This document shows positions 1 through 8,355 of a DNA stretch of 64,000 nt, one piece after another (within the stretch, counting starts at the first letter, position 1; each line of letters opens with the position of its first letter). Origin of the DNA: Alloascoidea africana (Eukaryota; Ascomycota; Alloascoideomycetes; Alloascoideales; Alloascoideaceae); the NCBI GenBank assembly GCA_030581615.1, contig JAKTTT010000024.1, positions 1 to 64,000 of the forward strand, written 5' to 3'. The position numbers and the translations under genes are program-made. The notes beneath the pieces are model-generated. The model was given only the letters and a program-made list of their open reading frames with translations, did not search any database and was not told the DNA's origin.

Positions 1-1168
1 TTTCGCTAACAGGCATTGCAGCGACAATCTTGTCGTCAGTTGGCTTCTTCTTTTGTTGCTCTACAAATAATAGATTTGGGTCATTCAAATCTAATCTCAG
101 CCGCAAAGCATTCTTTGAAATCTGACCATCGAGGATATAATCGTAATCATTGTCCCAATCATCTTCGTCTATAAGCTTGATTTTCTTAAGCTTTCTTGAA
201 CCTGCTTCATCCGAGGCGCGATGGCTATCATCGTAATTTCCAGCATTAAATATCGCGTCAGTGTCCCATTCTGCTGAAGCTAATGACAAATCATTCTCTG
301 GTACTTGCTGTAAAGCCTCTGGTGTATCTTGATTTGAGCTGGATTCGTCAGAACACAAAATGCTTGGGTCAACCCGTATTATCCTTTGGCCAAACCTATC
401 CTGTTTTTGAAATTTAGAAGAACCACCTAACTTGAATAACTTTCTTTCGCCCATTTCTGACTCTAGTTCAATTTTAGTTGGATGGAGAGGCTTTATAAGT
501 TTTGGATGTTTGATATGAGATTTATAATGCCCTTTTGGGGGACCAAAAATTGCATTCAGTATCAGTATGCTTCCCCTTTGGTAGTCAGGATATAGGATCT
601 TCAAAAGTTCGTCATCTACTGCTCTCTTCAATTCTGGGTCGTTTTTAAGTCTCTCTTCTATACTCAGTTCGGCAGGTTTGGAAGCTTGTGATTGTTGCTG
701 ATGATATTGTTGAGCTTGCCCTGTCAGATAATCTGCTCTTGAGTCACCTATTCCCCAGCCCATATCTGAATCTTTACGTTGGGTTCCACCCCAGGAGGAT
801 TCGTCGGGTGCCTTGAACAAGTCGTCAACATCAACCATGTCATCTTGCTTATCGTCTTGGCCCTCGCCAGTGCCTAAAATGTCATCATCACCGCCACCCA
901 TTTGAGTTGCGTTTAAAAAGTTGTTGAAATCTTCATCCTCTTCATCGTCTCTTCCATTGATGCCACTGTCATTTCCGCTTTCTCGGTTAGTTGGCTCTTC
1001 CTCGTCGGCTAGCTCATCCTCATCTTCAAAGTCGATTGCATCGTCGGAATGTTTTATTGCTCCCGCTCCGCCAACTCCTTTCGACGTCAACTCATTTATT
1101 GTCTCTGACATTTTGTCAACAAACACATTAGAGGCAAATTCGCCTTCATCGTTATCCTCGGAGGGCAT
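1..1168 (-). CDS. TAF1: TAF1-like TFIID subunit, N-terminal part (cut by window edge)
   Basis: The minus frame is open from ATG at 1168 to the left edge, giving about 389 residues with no stop, so the C-terminus lies outside the window. TAF1 is the scaffold subunit of TFIID that binds TBP and promoter DNA in the nucleus. Visible features: a very acidic N-terminal third (runs of Asp/Glu, with FEDEDELADEEE), as expected for the TBP-binding TAND region; a short block with NAIFGPPKG, resembling the F-G-P-x-K segment of TAF1; and near the edge DWDNDYDYILDG followed by LDLNDPNLLF, which matches the W-[ED]-x-x-I-x-[DY]-G and L-D-x-N-D-P-x-L-L-F pattern of TAF1 from yeasts and animals. The central DUF3591 and any bromodomain would be to the left. 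The family call rests on these short motifs from memory. No intron is needed in the visible part. Confidence 0.75.
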   Translation of the reverse strand, partial: MPSEDNDEGEFASNVFVDKMSETINELTSKGVGGAGAIKHSDDAIDFEDEDELADEEEPTNRESGNDSGINGRDDEEDEDFNNFLNATQMGGGDDDILGTGEGQDDKQDDMVDVDDLFKAPDESSWGGTQRKDSDMGWGIGDSRADYLTGQAQQYHQQQSQASKPAELSIEERLKNDPELKRAVDDELLKILYPDYQRGSILILNAIFGPPKGHYKSHIKHPKLIKPLHPTKIELESEMGERKLFKLGGSSKFQKQDRFGQRIIRVDPSILCSDESSSNQDTPEALQQVPENDLSLASAEWDTDAIFNAGNYDDSHRASDEAGSRKLKKIKLIDEDDWDNDYDYILDGQISKNALRLRLDLNDPNLLFVEQQKKKPTDDKIVAAMPVSE

Positions 1169-1467
1169 TGCCTAGCCTGTTCTTGCACGCCCTTTGGCCG
1201 TTTCCACTATTCATAATCAGAAAGGTGGAGAGTGACGATGTGCAGCGGTGGACACGTGGAACTAGGAAAGGCTATCACGAATTTGGTCAGACTAATGAAC
1301 ACGAAAGGAATAGGGGTCTTCTTCGACCTCGTAAGGGGAAGACGGAAAGGAAAGTCGTTCCACGAACGTTGTGTTTTCTCGAGTGATACCACGATCCTCA
1401 TAAATGCACTCCAGACTGTTGTTTCAGGAAAAGCACAACAGAGACGAAGTAATGCATGGAATTTGGT
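1169..1467. other. TAF1 5' flank, no gene seen
   Basis: Upstream region of TAF1. It contains one CACGTG core near 1252. Open frames on both strands here have no family resemblance and overlap one another, so none is called. Confidence 0.5.
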
Positions 1468-2062
1468 TCAGTTTTCTACAAGATGCGATAACCTTTTTGG
1501 AAGAGTCAGGGCGCTTATTTTTTTCAGCAAGCAATTTGGAAAGAAAACGCTTCCCCTTTCAATAAAGCCAATAAAAATTGATTCTTGAATACTTTTAGAG
1601 AATGGTTGCGCTTCAAATTCTTTATCAGTTGGTTGAGCAGGGAATCGATGCATACTGGAAAGTTGTGGTGGAAGGAAAAGATCGCAAAGAGTGAATCTGG
1701 GAGGAGTAGAAACAATTGAATTAACTAATGGTTCTAAAAACTTGGATGGAATTGGATTTTCAGAGCTTGTAGAGCATATTGAAGAGATGATGTAGAAGAG
1801 CATGACATTGTTGAGTGATGGGGACTTTTTATCAACACAACTTGGTGTTGTTACCCACTCTGATAATTGCAGCTGATATTGAATCTTTGGGAAATTGGAA
1901 GTTTTGGCACACATTATCTTTAAAATTATTTTGACTACTGATATCAATTTTGCCTGTCTAAGCATGTCTTGAGGAATCTGTTGTGTTTCTAGTAAAGGCT
2001 AAACTTACCTCAAACATAAAATCCTTGATGCATAGTTCAGTCAGTTCTTTATGGCTATCCAT
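1468..2062 (-). CDS. Unassigned small protein, probable two-exon gene
   Basis: Proposed join on the minus strand: exon 1 2062..2009 and exon 2 1953..1468, giving 179 residues. The start is ATG at 2062, with an in-frame TAG a few codons upstream. The donor is GTAAGT and the acceptor a CAG, and both exons join in phase 0 to give a continuous frame. The intron is 55 bp, typical of this window, but lacks a clean CTAAC branch point (CTAGA and CTTAGAC are the nearest). The protein begins MDSHKELTELCIKDFMFE; an amphipathic start is followed by hydrophobic helices and a Ser/Pro-rich middle. The first 35 residues vaguely resemble the first strand and helix of Atg101 (autophagy initiation), but the rest does not, so no function is assigned. 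It lies 299 bp upstream of TAF1 on the same strand and could be a separate gene or a chance frame. Confidence 0.4.
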
Positions 2063-2861
2063 AGTCGTCGACTTCTATGGATCAAAGGAAGAATGAGATT
2101 CCTTGTTAACGGTCTCTTGACGCGAATCATATTTTTAAAACGTTCGAGAACTTTATATACCTCACTATTATCCAGTAGATGGGTTAGTAAATCAATCACA
2201 ACAAAGTATTGTGAATTTCTAGTTGGGTAAATCTGTTTGGTTAAGTGCCTTACCTTTTGCTTAATTGGCCGTTCGTTCTTGAAAGAGCAGTACTTCATTA
2301 CAACAGTTTTACAGATGTTACTCACCAACCATTACGAAAAGGGGGATATTGAATTGCTCTTTGATTCCGTCTGATCATAAACTGGGATATTCAATGGGTT
2401 AGTCCCTGGTAACTATTCTTATTTACAAAAAACCGAATGCTGTCTAACTATCTGGGCTCAATTGAGATAATTATCTGAAAACAAACCTATTTCTCTGTCA
2501 ATTAGTTCTCTTAGATGTTCACAAAGTGTTTGATAAGATGTCCGATCAAGTACAATACAAAACGGATCAAGGTGTTTCCTTTACCTGTTTTTTTTTTCTT
2601 TTAAATTTGTTAACTTTTATATTTCTTTTTGACTTTATTTCTACATTTTTATAATTTTTCCTCATTTCAACTACAAATTTATCATCTTTCTCCTTTAATT
2701 CTTCATTCAACTATTTTCAATGCCATCTTCAATTTTTGTACCAATGGCCTCACGCATTTACCGATAGACGTTATCCTATTGCACCCTGTGTTGGGTGGGG
2801 TCCATCTCGGGAAAAACAGTTTGGAAGAGTATTCCTCCGTTCCGAGCTTGGCCACATAAGA
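2063..2861. other. Intergenic; open minus-strand stretch of unclear status
   Basis: On the minus strand a frame is open from about 2328 to 2041 and would encode roughly 95 residues, but its first in-frame ATG is inside (about 2292). A GTGAGT donor lies at about 2327-2322, and a GTAAGG donor with a TTTACTAAC branch point lies further downstream, so this could hold exons of a small intron-containing gene. A possible leader exon starts ATGATCAGACGG near 2372. I could not assemble one frame that explains all these signals, so no gene is called. Confidence 0.3.
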
Positions 2862-2868
2862 TGAAACA
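2862..2868 (+). promoter_or_regulatory. Pheromone response element (TGAAACA)
   Basis: Exact match to the Ste12 binding site TGAAACA. First of five exact copies in the long upstream region of STE12. Confidence 0.45.
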
Positions 2869-3368
2869 TGATAGAATGAAAAAACACACAGTGACGAACT
2901 TGTGGATACCAAAAAAAAAAAAATGCATTTGTTAATTGTATGTATGGGGACATACAAAACTCATAGTTGAGCGTCGTAATGTTTATGGTTCATCAATTTT
3001 CCACACCCTTACATGAACATCGACGCATAGGGCTTTTTTGTAAGTTTTCTTCTTTTTTTTTTTTGGTTTAGGTAAGAGTTATCAACGTACAGTAGTACAT
3101 AAGCAGCACATTTGGGGATACAATTCCGTTATCTATCTATCTTGATTGTTCAATCACAAATTTGTTTTTTCGAGTGGTTATTCCGCTGCATTATGAATAG
3201 AACAGTGCAATGGCAATATGCATTTGCACTTAAGTATTATGCGTCATAAGGGAATGTAAGATTTGCCTCTTTGTTTTTTGGCCCCACAAGACACAAAAGA
3301 GATCACCACATTTTTATTTGTAAAACGTTTGTGCATTGGATCATGAGTTTCAAGTAGATTATTGTTAA

Positions 3369-3375
3369 TGTTTCA
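3369..3375 (-). promoter_or_regulatory. Pheromone response element (TGTTTCA)
   Basis: Reverse-orientation exact Ste12 site, 61 bp from the next copy at 3430. The close pairing resembles the paired elements through which Ste12 binds as a dimer. Confidence 0.45.
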
Positions 3376-3429
3376 AAGATTTGAAGCCATGTTTTAGGAT
3401 TTTTCTTCATCTTTCAAGATTGAACCCCA

Positions 3430-3436
3430 TGTTTCA
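3430..3436 (-). promoter_or_regulatory. Pheromone response element (TGTTTCA)
   Basis: Reverse-orientation exact Ste12 site, second member of the 3369/3430 pair. Confidence 0.45.
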
Positions 3437-4160
3437 AAACTCTTGGATTTTTCATCTTTTCTTGGTACACATGGATGGATAATACCAATAATATGAATAA
3501 TAATGACATGTAATGCTAACAATTGTGATCATATGAAGGAAGCACTCAACGGATCGCGTTTTCACTGTGCTGTTGGCCCCACTTCTGGAAATCTTGAAAG
3601 TTAACACTATCATGTTTCCGTCCGGGATTCACCACCAAATGCGTTTAATTTTTTACAAAAGAAGGTGATTACTATTGAAAAGGCTAAAGATCTGGTTGAT
3701 CTATCAATAGCACACTTGTGGAAACCTATATAGTGTATCATAATGGTTGCTAGCCAGCTACCTCGAGGCTATTGAAATGGTTATTCTCTTAATATGCTCC
3801 GCTCCGTGTGTTTTATCGTATACCTGTGGGTCTTTCTATATGAGTGAATAATTAATCTTTTCTGGATCGTTCGGTTGGGATAGCGTAAGGCTGGCGGGAT
3901 TTCTATAGTGGTAAATGCTTACTGTCAAAAGACCAAGTTTGTCAATTTTCTTTTTTGTTCATTTTTTTCCCTTTTTTTCCGTTAGGTTTTTGACCTGTGT
4001 AATTGACAAGAGATTTGGGATTTGGGAAATATCCCAAAGTTTCTTTGAAACCTGACACTTTTGAAATAGACTCACTAGACAGACGATAGACGTGTGTATC
4101 TTGTGAGCATGTCAAGGACCAAAGAGTACAACAACGACCAGATTATAATTTCTCAAGAGT

Positions 4161-4167
4161 TGAAACA
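4161..4167 (+). promoter_or_regulatory. Pheromone response element (TGAAACA)
   Basis: Exact Ste12 site, 1.3 kb before the STE12 start. Confidence 0.4.
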
Positions 4168-4607
4168 TCCGATTTTCTTGGTCTTTTTTTTTTTTTTGCA
4201 GAAAAGTTATGTCATGGCATGGGCTTCTCGATCCTTTGGCGAAGGAAGGGCTAGCGTCGCAAGTCCAGCGTCGCAAGTCCAGCGACTGGCGTCTAGGTCC
4301 GGGAGGGCCACAAGAATTGTAATTATAGATTACAATATATAATTCTAGGATTTTGACGTTTCGGCCAAAGGTGGAGAGCCACGCCACATGTGTCAAGAAA
4401 AAAGCAATAAATAATTGCTTTTGGGGGAATCTTTTTCAGAACTGCGCCAGATCCAGATCCGGAGATATTCCATAATTAATCGTTAATAGAGGTGGGTGTC
4501 TACCGTAAGCTTAGATCCAAGACAAGTAAAAGAGGAATAACCCCCAAAATGAACCGAAGGGAATAAAGAAACGCCCCATCTGATCTATATTTACACACTC
4601 TTTTTGT

Positions 4608-4614
4608 TGTTTCA
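4608..4614 (-). promoter_or_regulatory. Pheromone response element (TGTTTCA)
   Basis: Exact Ste12 site in reverse orientation, the copy nearest to STE12 (about 850 bp upstream). Confidence 0.4.
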
Positions 4615-4981
4615 TTTGTTCCCATGTACTAACTCGCTTTCGAAATGTCGATGCTAATACAGCCGGTCTTGGCTCTATTATACCTGAGACCGAAACAAGA
4701 AGGAAAGGGCCACTTACAAAAACATAGAGAGAAGAAGAAACCAAAAAAAAAACTCAATTCTTTAACCATGCTTTGCCTTACCTTACCTGTCTTGCATACA
4801 CCCAAAAACATGATAAACAAATTTATTTGTGAAAAAAATTAAGAATTATGCTTAAGTTGTTTCTCGCTATTCATCATCGTACATGTACATGTTCCATATA
4901 TAAATAATCCAGGCTGGGGAAGAGAGTACTTATCAAACTGTTTGATCTATTGATCAACAATAGAGTAGCAAAAGCCAAGAC

Positions 4982-4988
4982 TTGAGAA

Positions 4989-5022
<34 letters not shown>

Positions 5023-5023
5023 A
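4982..5023. repeat. Six-copy heptad tandem repeat (TTGAGAG)
   Basis: Six consecutive 7-bp units: four exact TTGAGAG flanked by one TTGAGAA at each end. It lies about 440 bp upstream of the STE12 start and should be length-variable between strains. Confidence 0.9.
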
Positions 5024-5464
5024 CTGGGAATTGAACAAAGCGTAAAAGCGCAGAGTAACAAATAAATAATAGGGCAGATCAGACATAACGCTATTGGAAG
5101 AATAGCCAGGTTCCAGGATCCTTACCTTGCGCCTATAATATATTCCTAGAGACCCACATTCTTCTCTCTTTTCGGCGTTGCATACACACCATCTTCTATC
5201 TCTTCCTCTTTTTTTCTACTTCTCTCCTCTCACAACCTTTTCCCTCACCCTCTGACCAAGCATACACTCATTTTTTTTTTGTTTGACTCTTTACACAGGG
5301 CATACAAGGGGAACTCACGACATTTATATATCTAACCTTTTATACAATCTTTATTTGAACAAACACACTGGCTTACAGGTCCTGCGGACGCACGTTTTCA
5401 ACTCTATTTTATAACAACAACAAGAAACTGAGTGTGTGAAGAAACCCTACGACGGCTGTACTTT

Positions 5465-8185
5465 ATGATAATGGAAACTATAACGACTACAATTATAAAC
5501 ACGACTAACAACACCCCAGAATTGAAAACCAAGTCTCAATCGGAGACACAATCAGAGATGATTGCAACTATAACACTCAACAATACGCCTACCTCTCCTC
5601 CACCTTCCGGATCGCCTGTGTCTAATGCAGGTGCCAAAGAGAATGGTTTCCAGGCAGATGCGAATACAACCACGAGTATACAGGTTATTCCAATCAAACC
5701 AGATCCAACTGCCACTGCAACTCCAACTCCAAATCTAAATTCAAATTCAAATCCAAATTCAAATTCAAATCTAAACACGAGGTTAACTCTGGGTGCACCC
5801 GATCAAATCAACACCAATGTCAATATCACTGATAACAGTGCCTCGGATCCCGAACGGGCCAAAATCGAAGAATCATTGAGGTTAATAGACGATCTTAAAT
5901 TTTTCCTTGCGACTGCGCCTGCAAATTGGCAAGAGAATCAAATTATCCGACGGTATTATTTAAACCATGAAGAAGGGTTTGTTTCATGCGTTTATTGGAA
6001 AAATCTTTATTTCATCACGGGTACGGATATTGTACGATGTATGGTTTACAGGTTTGAGATGTTTGGCAGGGTGATTACGGATAGGAAGAAGTTTGAAGAA
6101 GGGGTTTTTTCAGATTTGAGGAATCTCAAGTGTAATCAGGATGCAGTTTTGGAGAATCCCAAATCGGAATTTCTCGAATTTTTATACAAGAATAATTGTT
6201 TAAGGACACAAAAGAAGCAAAAAGTGTTTTTCTGGTTCAGCGTTAACCATGACAAGTTGTTTGCGGATGCACTGGAACGGGACTTGAAACGGGAAGAAGC
6301 GATGGCGTCTGGGGTGCCGGTTAGTAGTAGTAACAACAACACTGCTGTTGGTGGGGGAGGGAGGAATTCTAATAACCAGACGCCGAGCACCAAGGCGGAA
6401 CGAGAACCGGCGCTGAGCTTCACCTGGGACGAGTCCAAGAACCTTTATGACCAGGTCGTGGACTATCTGAATGAAAAATACCAGCTGAGCGGCGGAGACG
6501 AGGACCTGGGGGTGCCGCTGCTGCCCACTCTGCCGCCGTCGCCTCTTGGAGGATACCGGCGATACACCAAGACGATGATGGACGCGGTGGCCGCGGAGGA
6601 CGACAAGAAGCAGAAGCCCAAGGAGCAGGACAAGCAGAAGAAGAAGACCAAGGCTCAGGCTCAGGCTCAGTCTCAGGCGCCGGCTCAGGCGCCGGCTCAG
6701 GCCGCAATGGCCCCGGCCGAACAGGACTGCCGGGCCCAGGAGGTGGTGAAGCAGCAGATCGTCGAGTCCAAGTCGGATCTGCTGTACGGCCCGCCGCTGA
6801 CCGAGCCCTTCCCGGCGCCGCTGGCAGGCTCCATGGACTACGTCTACGACCCGCTGGCGGACCCGTACGGGTTCGCGGGCGGCGTGGTGGGCGCGGCCCC
6901 GGCTCTGGTGTCGGGCCCCGGGCCTGGCCCAGGAGCCGCCGCTGGGTTTGGCACAGGCACAGGCACGCCGGACGACTTCCCGCTGGACCACTTCAGCCTG
7001 GAGCCTGGGCTGCAGCTGGAGGACGCACCCAGCATGATCGACTCGATGACGGTGGACGACGACGAGTTTGGTCTTTTCGGCAAGACGGCGATGGGGGAGA
7101 ACGACCAGGACCAGGACCAGGACCAGGACCACCAGAATGAGAACGAGAACGAGAACGAGAGCGAGGTGGCCGACTTTTCGTACGGGGCAGGCATGCTGGC
7201 GTACCCTCTGGCCCCCGCGCAGTACCACCCGGTGCACAACCACCCGCGCCACAACTACCTGCTTGGCCCGCTGGGGCCGCCGCCCCGGTACCCGCGGTAT
7301 CCTCCCTACTACGAGAGCGAGTACGGGTATCGCTACCGCTACGATGGCGGAGGCTACCCCGCATACGACTACGACTATGGCTATGGCTACGACTATGACT
7401 ACGACTACGACTACGGGTACGAGGGGCCGGAGTACGACCCCGAGTTCGAGTTCCTGGGCGACCCCAGGGACCCCAGGGATCCCAGGGCACCGGGAGCACG
7501 CCCCCAGACAGCAGCGGAAGAGAATGGGAGCGGCAGCGGCGACGACAACAATAACAATGCGAATGCGAACGCAGAGAGTGCAAGTGGCAGCGGCGATGGC
7601 GATGGCGATGATCTCATGGGCCCGGCCTCCACGCCCGTGCCAGCGACCGCACCCGACCCAGAGCAGCCCGAGCCCGAGCCCGGGTTCGGCGGGTGCGTGG
7701 ACCCGGCCATGGTGGTCCAGCACGAGTACCCGCGACCGCCCAAGCGCAAGCCGTTCAAGCCCCGGCAGACTCACCACGGGCTAGCCCCCATGGCGGGTCC
7801 CGGGTGCTACCTGCGGCCCCTGGCCCTGGGCCCCGGCCACGGCCACGGCCACGGCCCCGGTCTGCCGTTCCGACGGCCGCCGCCACGAGCAGGCCTGGGC
7901 CAGGGCCCCAACGGCCTCTCCCACTCCCACTCCCACAGCCTGGGACACGGGATGGGTCTCAACGCCATGGGCATGCCACACCTCCAGCGCGCTGCCCCTT
8001 ACGGGTCCCATCTCCGGATGCCGCCGCCTGGCACCGCAGGCTACCGGATCGGCAAGCCCAGCGGCAAGCCCAAGCCCAACGGCAAACCCAGCGGGAAGCC
8101 TGCTGGAGGCAAGGCGGGTCCCAAGAGCAAGGGCGGCGGGCCCCGGGTGCGGTATCTGGCGACGCCGGACAGCTCGGGCAGCTGA
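5465..8185 (+). CDS. STE12: Ste12 transcription factor
   Basis: 906 residues from ATG 5465 (a second ATG follows at 5471). Ste12 is the nuclear end-point of the pheromone and filamentation MAP-kinase pathways and binds TGAAACA. Residues about 134-275 form the fungal STE DNA-binding domain: segments such as LKFFLATAPANWQENQ, IIRRYYLN, FEEGVFSDLRNLKC, TQKKQKVFFWFSV and HDKLFADALERDLKRE are nearly identical to S. cerevisiae Ste12. A short conserved block EPALSFTWDE follows. Filamentous-fungal C-terminal C2H2 fingers are absent, as in other budding yeasts. The C-terminal two thirds is low complexity: Ala-Gln repeats, DQDQ and ENEN runs (about 7107-7165), Tyr-Asp repeats (about 7361-7420), GHGHGHG and Gly-Lys-Pro repeats. 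This part is much richer in GC than the N-terminal part. The 5' region carries its own binding sites, consistent with autoregulation. It is followed by the OGT-like gene after 170 bp. Confidence 0.95.
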   Translation: MIMETITTTIINTTNNTPELKTKSQSETQSEMIATITLNNTPTSPPPSGSPVSNAGAKENGFQADANTTTSIQVIPIKPDPTATATPTPNLNSNSNPNSNSNLNTRLTLGAPDQINTNVNITDNSASDPERAKIEESLRLIDDLKFFLATAPANWQENQIIRRYYLNHEEGFVSCVYWKNLYFITGTDIVRCMVYRFEMFGRVITDRKKFEEGVFSDLRNLKCNQDAVLENPKSEFLEFLYKNNCLRTQKKQKVFFWFSVNHDKLFADALERDLKREEAMASGVPVSSSNNNTAVGGGGRNSNNQTPSTKAEREPALSFTWDESKNLYDQVVDYLNEKYQLSGGDEDLGVPLLPTLPPSPLGGYRRYTKTMMDAVAAEDDKKQKPKEQDKQKKKTKAQAQAQSQAPAQAPAQAAMAPAEQDCRAQEVVKQQIVESKSDLLYGPPLTEPFPAPLAGSMDYVYDPLADPYGFAGGVVGAAPALVSGPGPGPGAAAGFGTGTGTPDDFPLDHFSLEPGLQLEDAPSMIDSMTVDDDEFGLFGKTAMGENDQDQDQDQDHQNENENENESEVADFSYGAGMLAYPLAPAQYHPVHNHPRHNYLLGPLGPPPRYPRYPPYYESEYGYRYRYDGGGYPAYDYDYGYGYDYDYDYDYGYEGPEYDPEFEFLGDPRDPRDPRAPGARPQTAAEENGSGSGDDNNNNANANAESASGSGDGDGDDLMGPASTPVPATAPDPEQPEPEPGFGGCVDPAMVVQHEYPRPPKRKPFKPRQTHHGLAPMAGPGCYLRPLALGPGHGHGHGPGLPFRRPPPRAGLGQGPNGLSHSHSHSLGHGMGLNAMGMPHLQRAAPYGSHLRMPPPGTAGYRIGKPSGKPKPNGKPSGKPAGGKAGPKSKGGGPRVRYLATPDSSGS
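7107..7420. repeat. In-frame codon repeats in STE12 C-terminus
   Basis: Two tandem codon repeats inside STE12: CAGGAC (Gln-Asp) then GAGAAC (Glu-Asn) units at about 7107-7165, and TAC/TAT-GAC/GAT (Tyr-Asp) units at about 7361-7420. They encode disordered acidic and aromatic sequence, a composition common in activation domains. Confidence 0.7.
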
Positions 8186-8355
8186 GCGCAGGGCCTAGAC
8201 CGCGGGCCCGGGTGATGTCATATTAAAATACGTAGGATTGCCATAATAATTTGTACCGGCGCTTTGTGTTTTTTTGCAGCTTGTAGTGCTTTCGTTTCCT
8301 CCTCCTTCTCTTCTCTTCTTCTTCTTCTTCCCAACTGCTATGTCGTAGACCAGGC

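Larger units (their letters stand above)
2869..5464. other. Long STE12 upstream region, no gene seen
   Basis: About 2.6 kb without a convincing coding frame on either strand. It is AT-rich, with A and T homopolymers (for example around 2910, 3050 and 4190), the pheromone response elements listed separately, a heptad tandem repeat at 4982-5023 and a pyrimidine-rich stretch at about 5155-5260 just before the probable transcription start. A long regulatory region is usual for morphogenesis regulators in yeasts. A noncoding RNA cannot be excluded. Confidence 0.5.

Noticed and set aside
6200-7777. Long minus-strand open frame (about 525 codons) opposite STE12
   Set aside because: It is a shadow of the GC-rich codon repeats of STE12. 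It is Arg/Val-rich, has no domain and overlaps a conserved gene.
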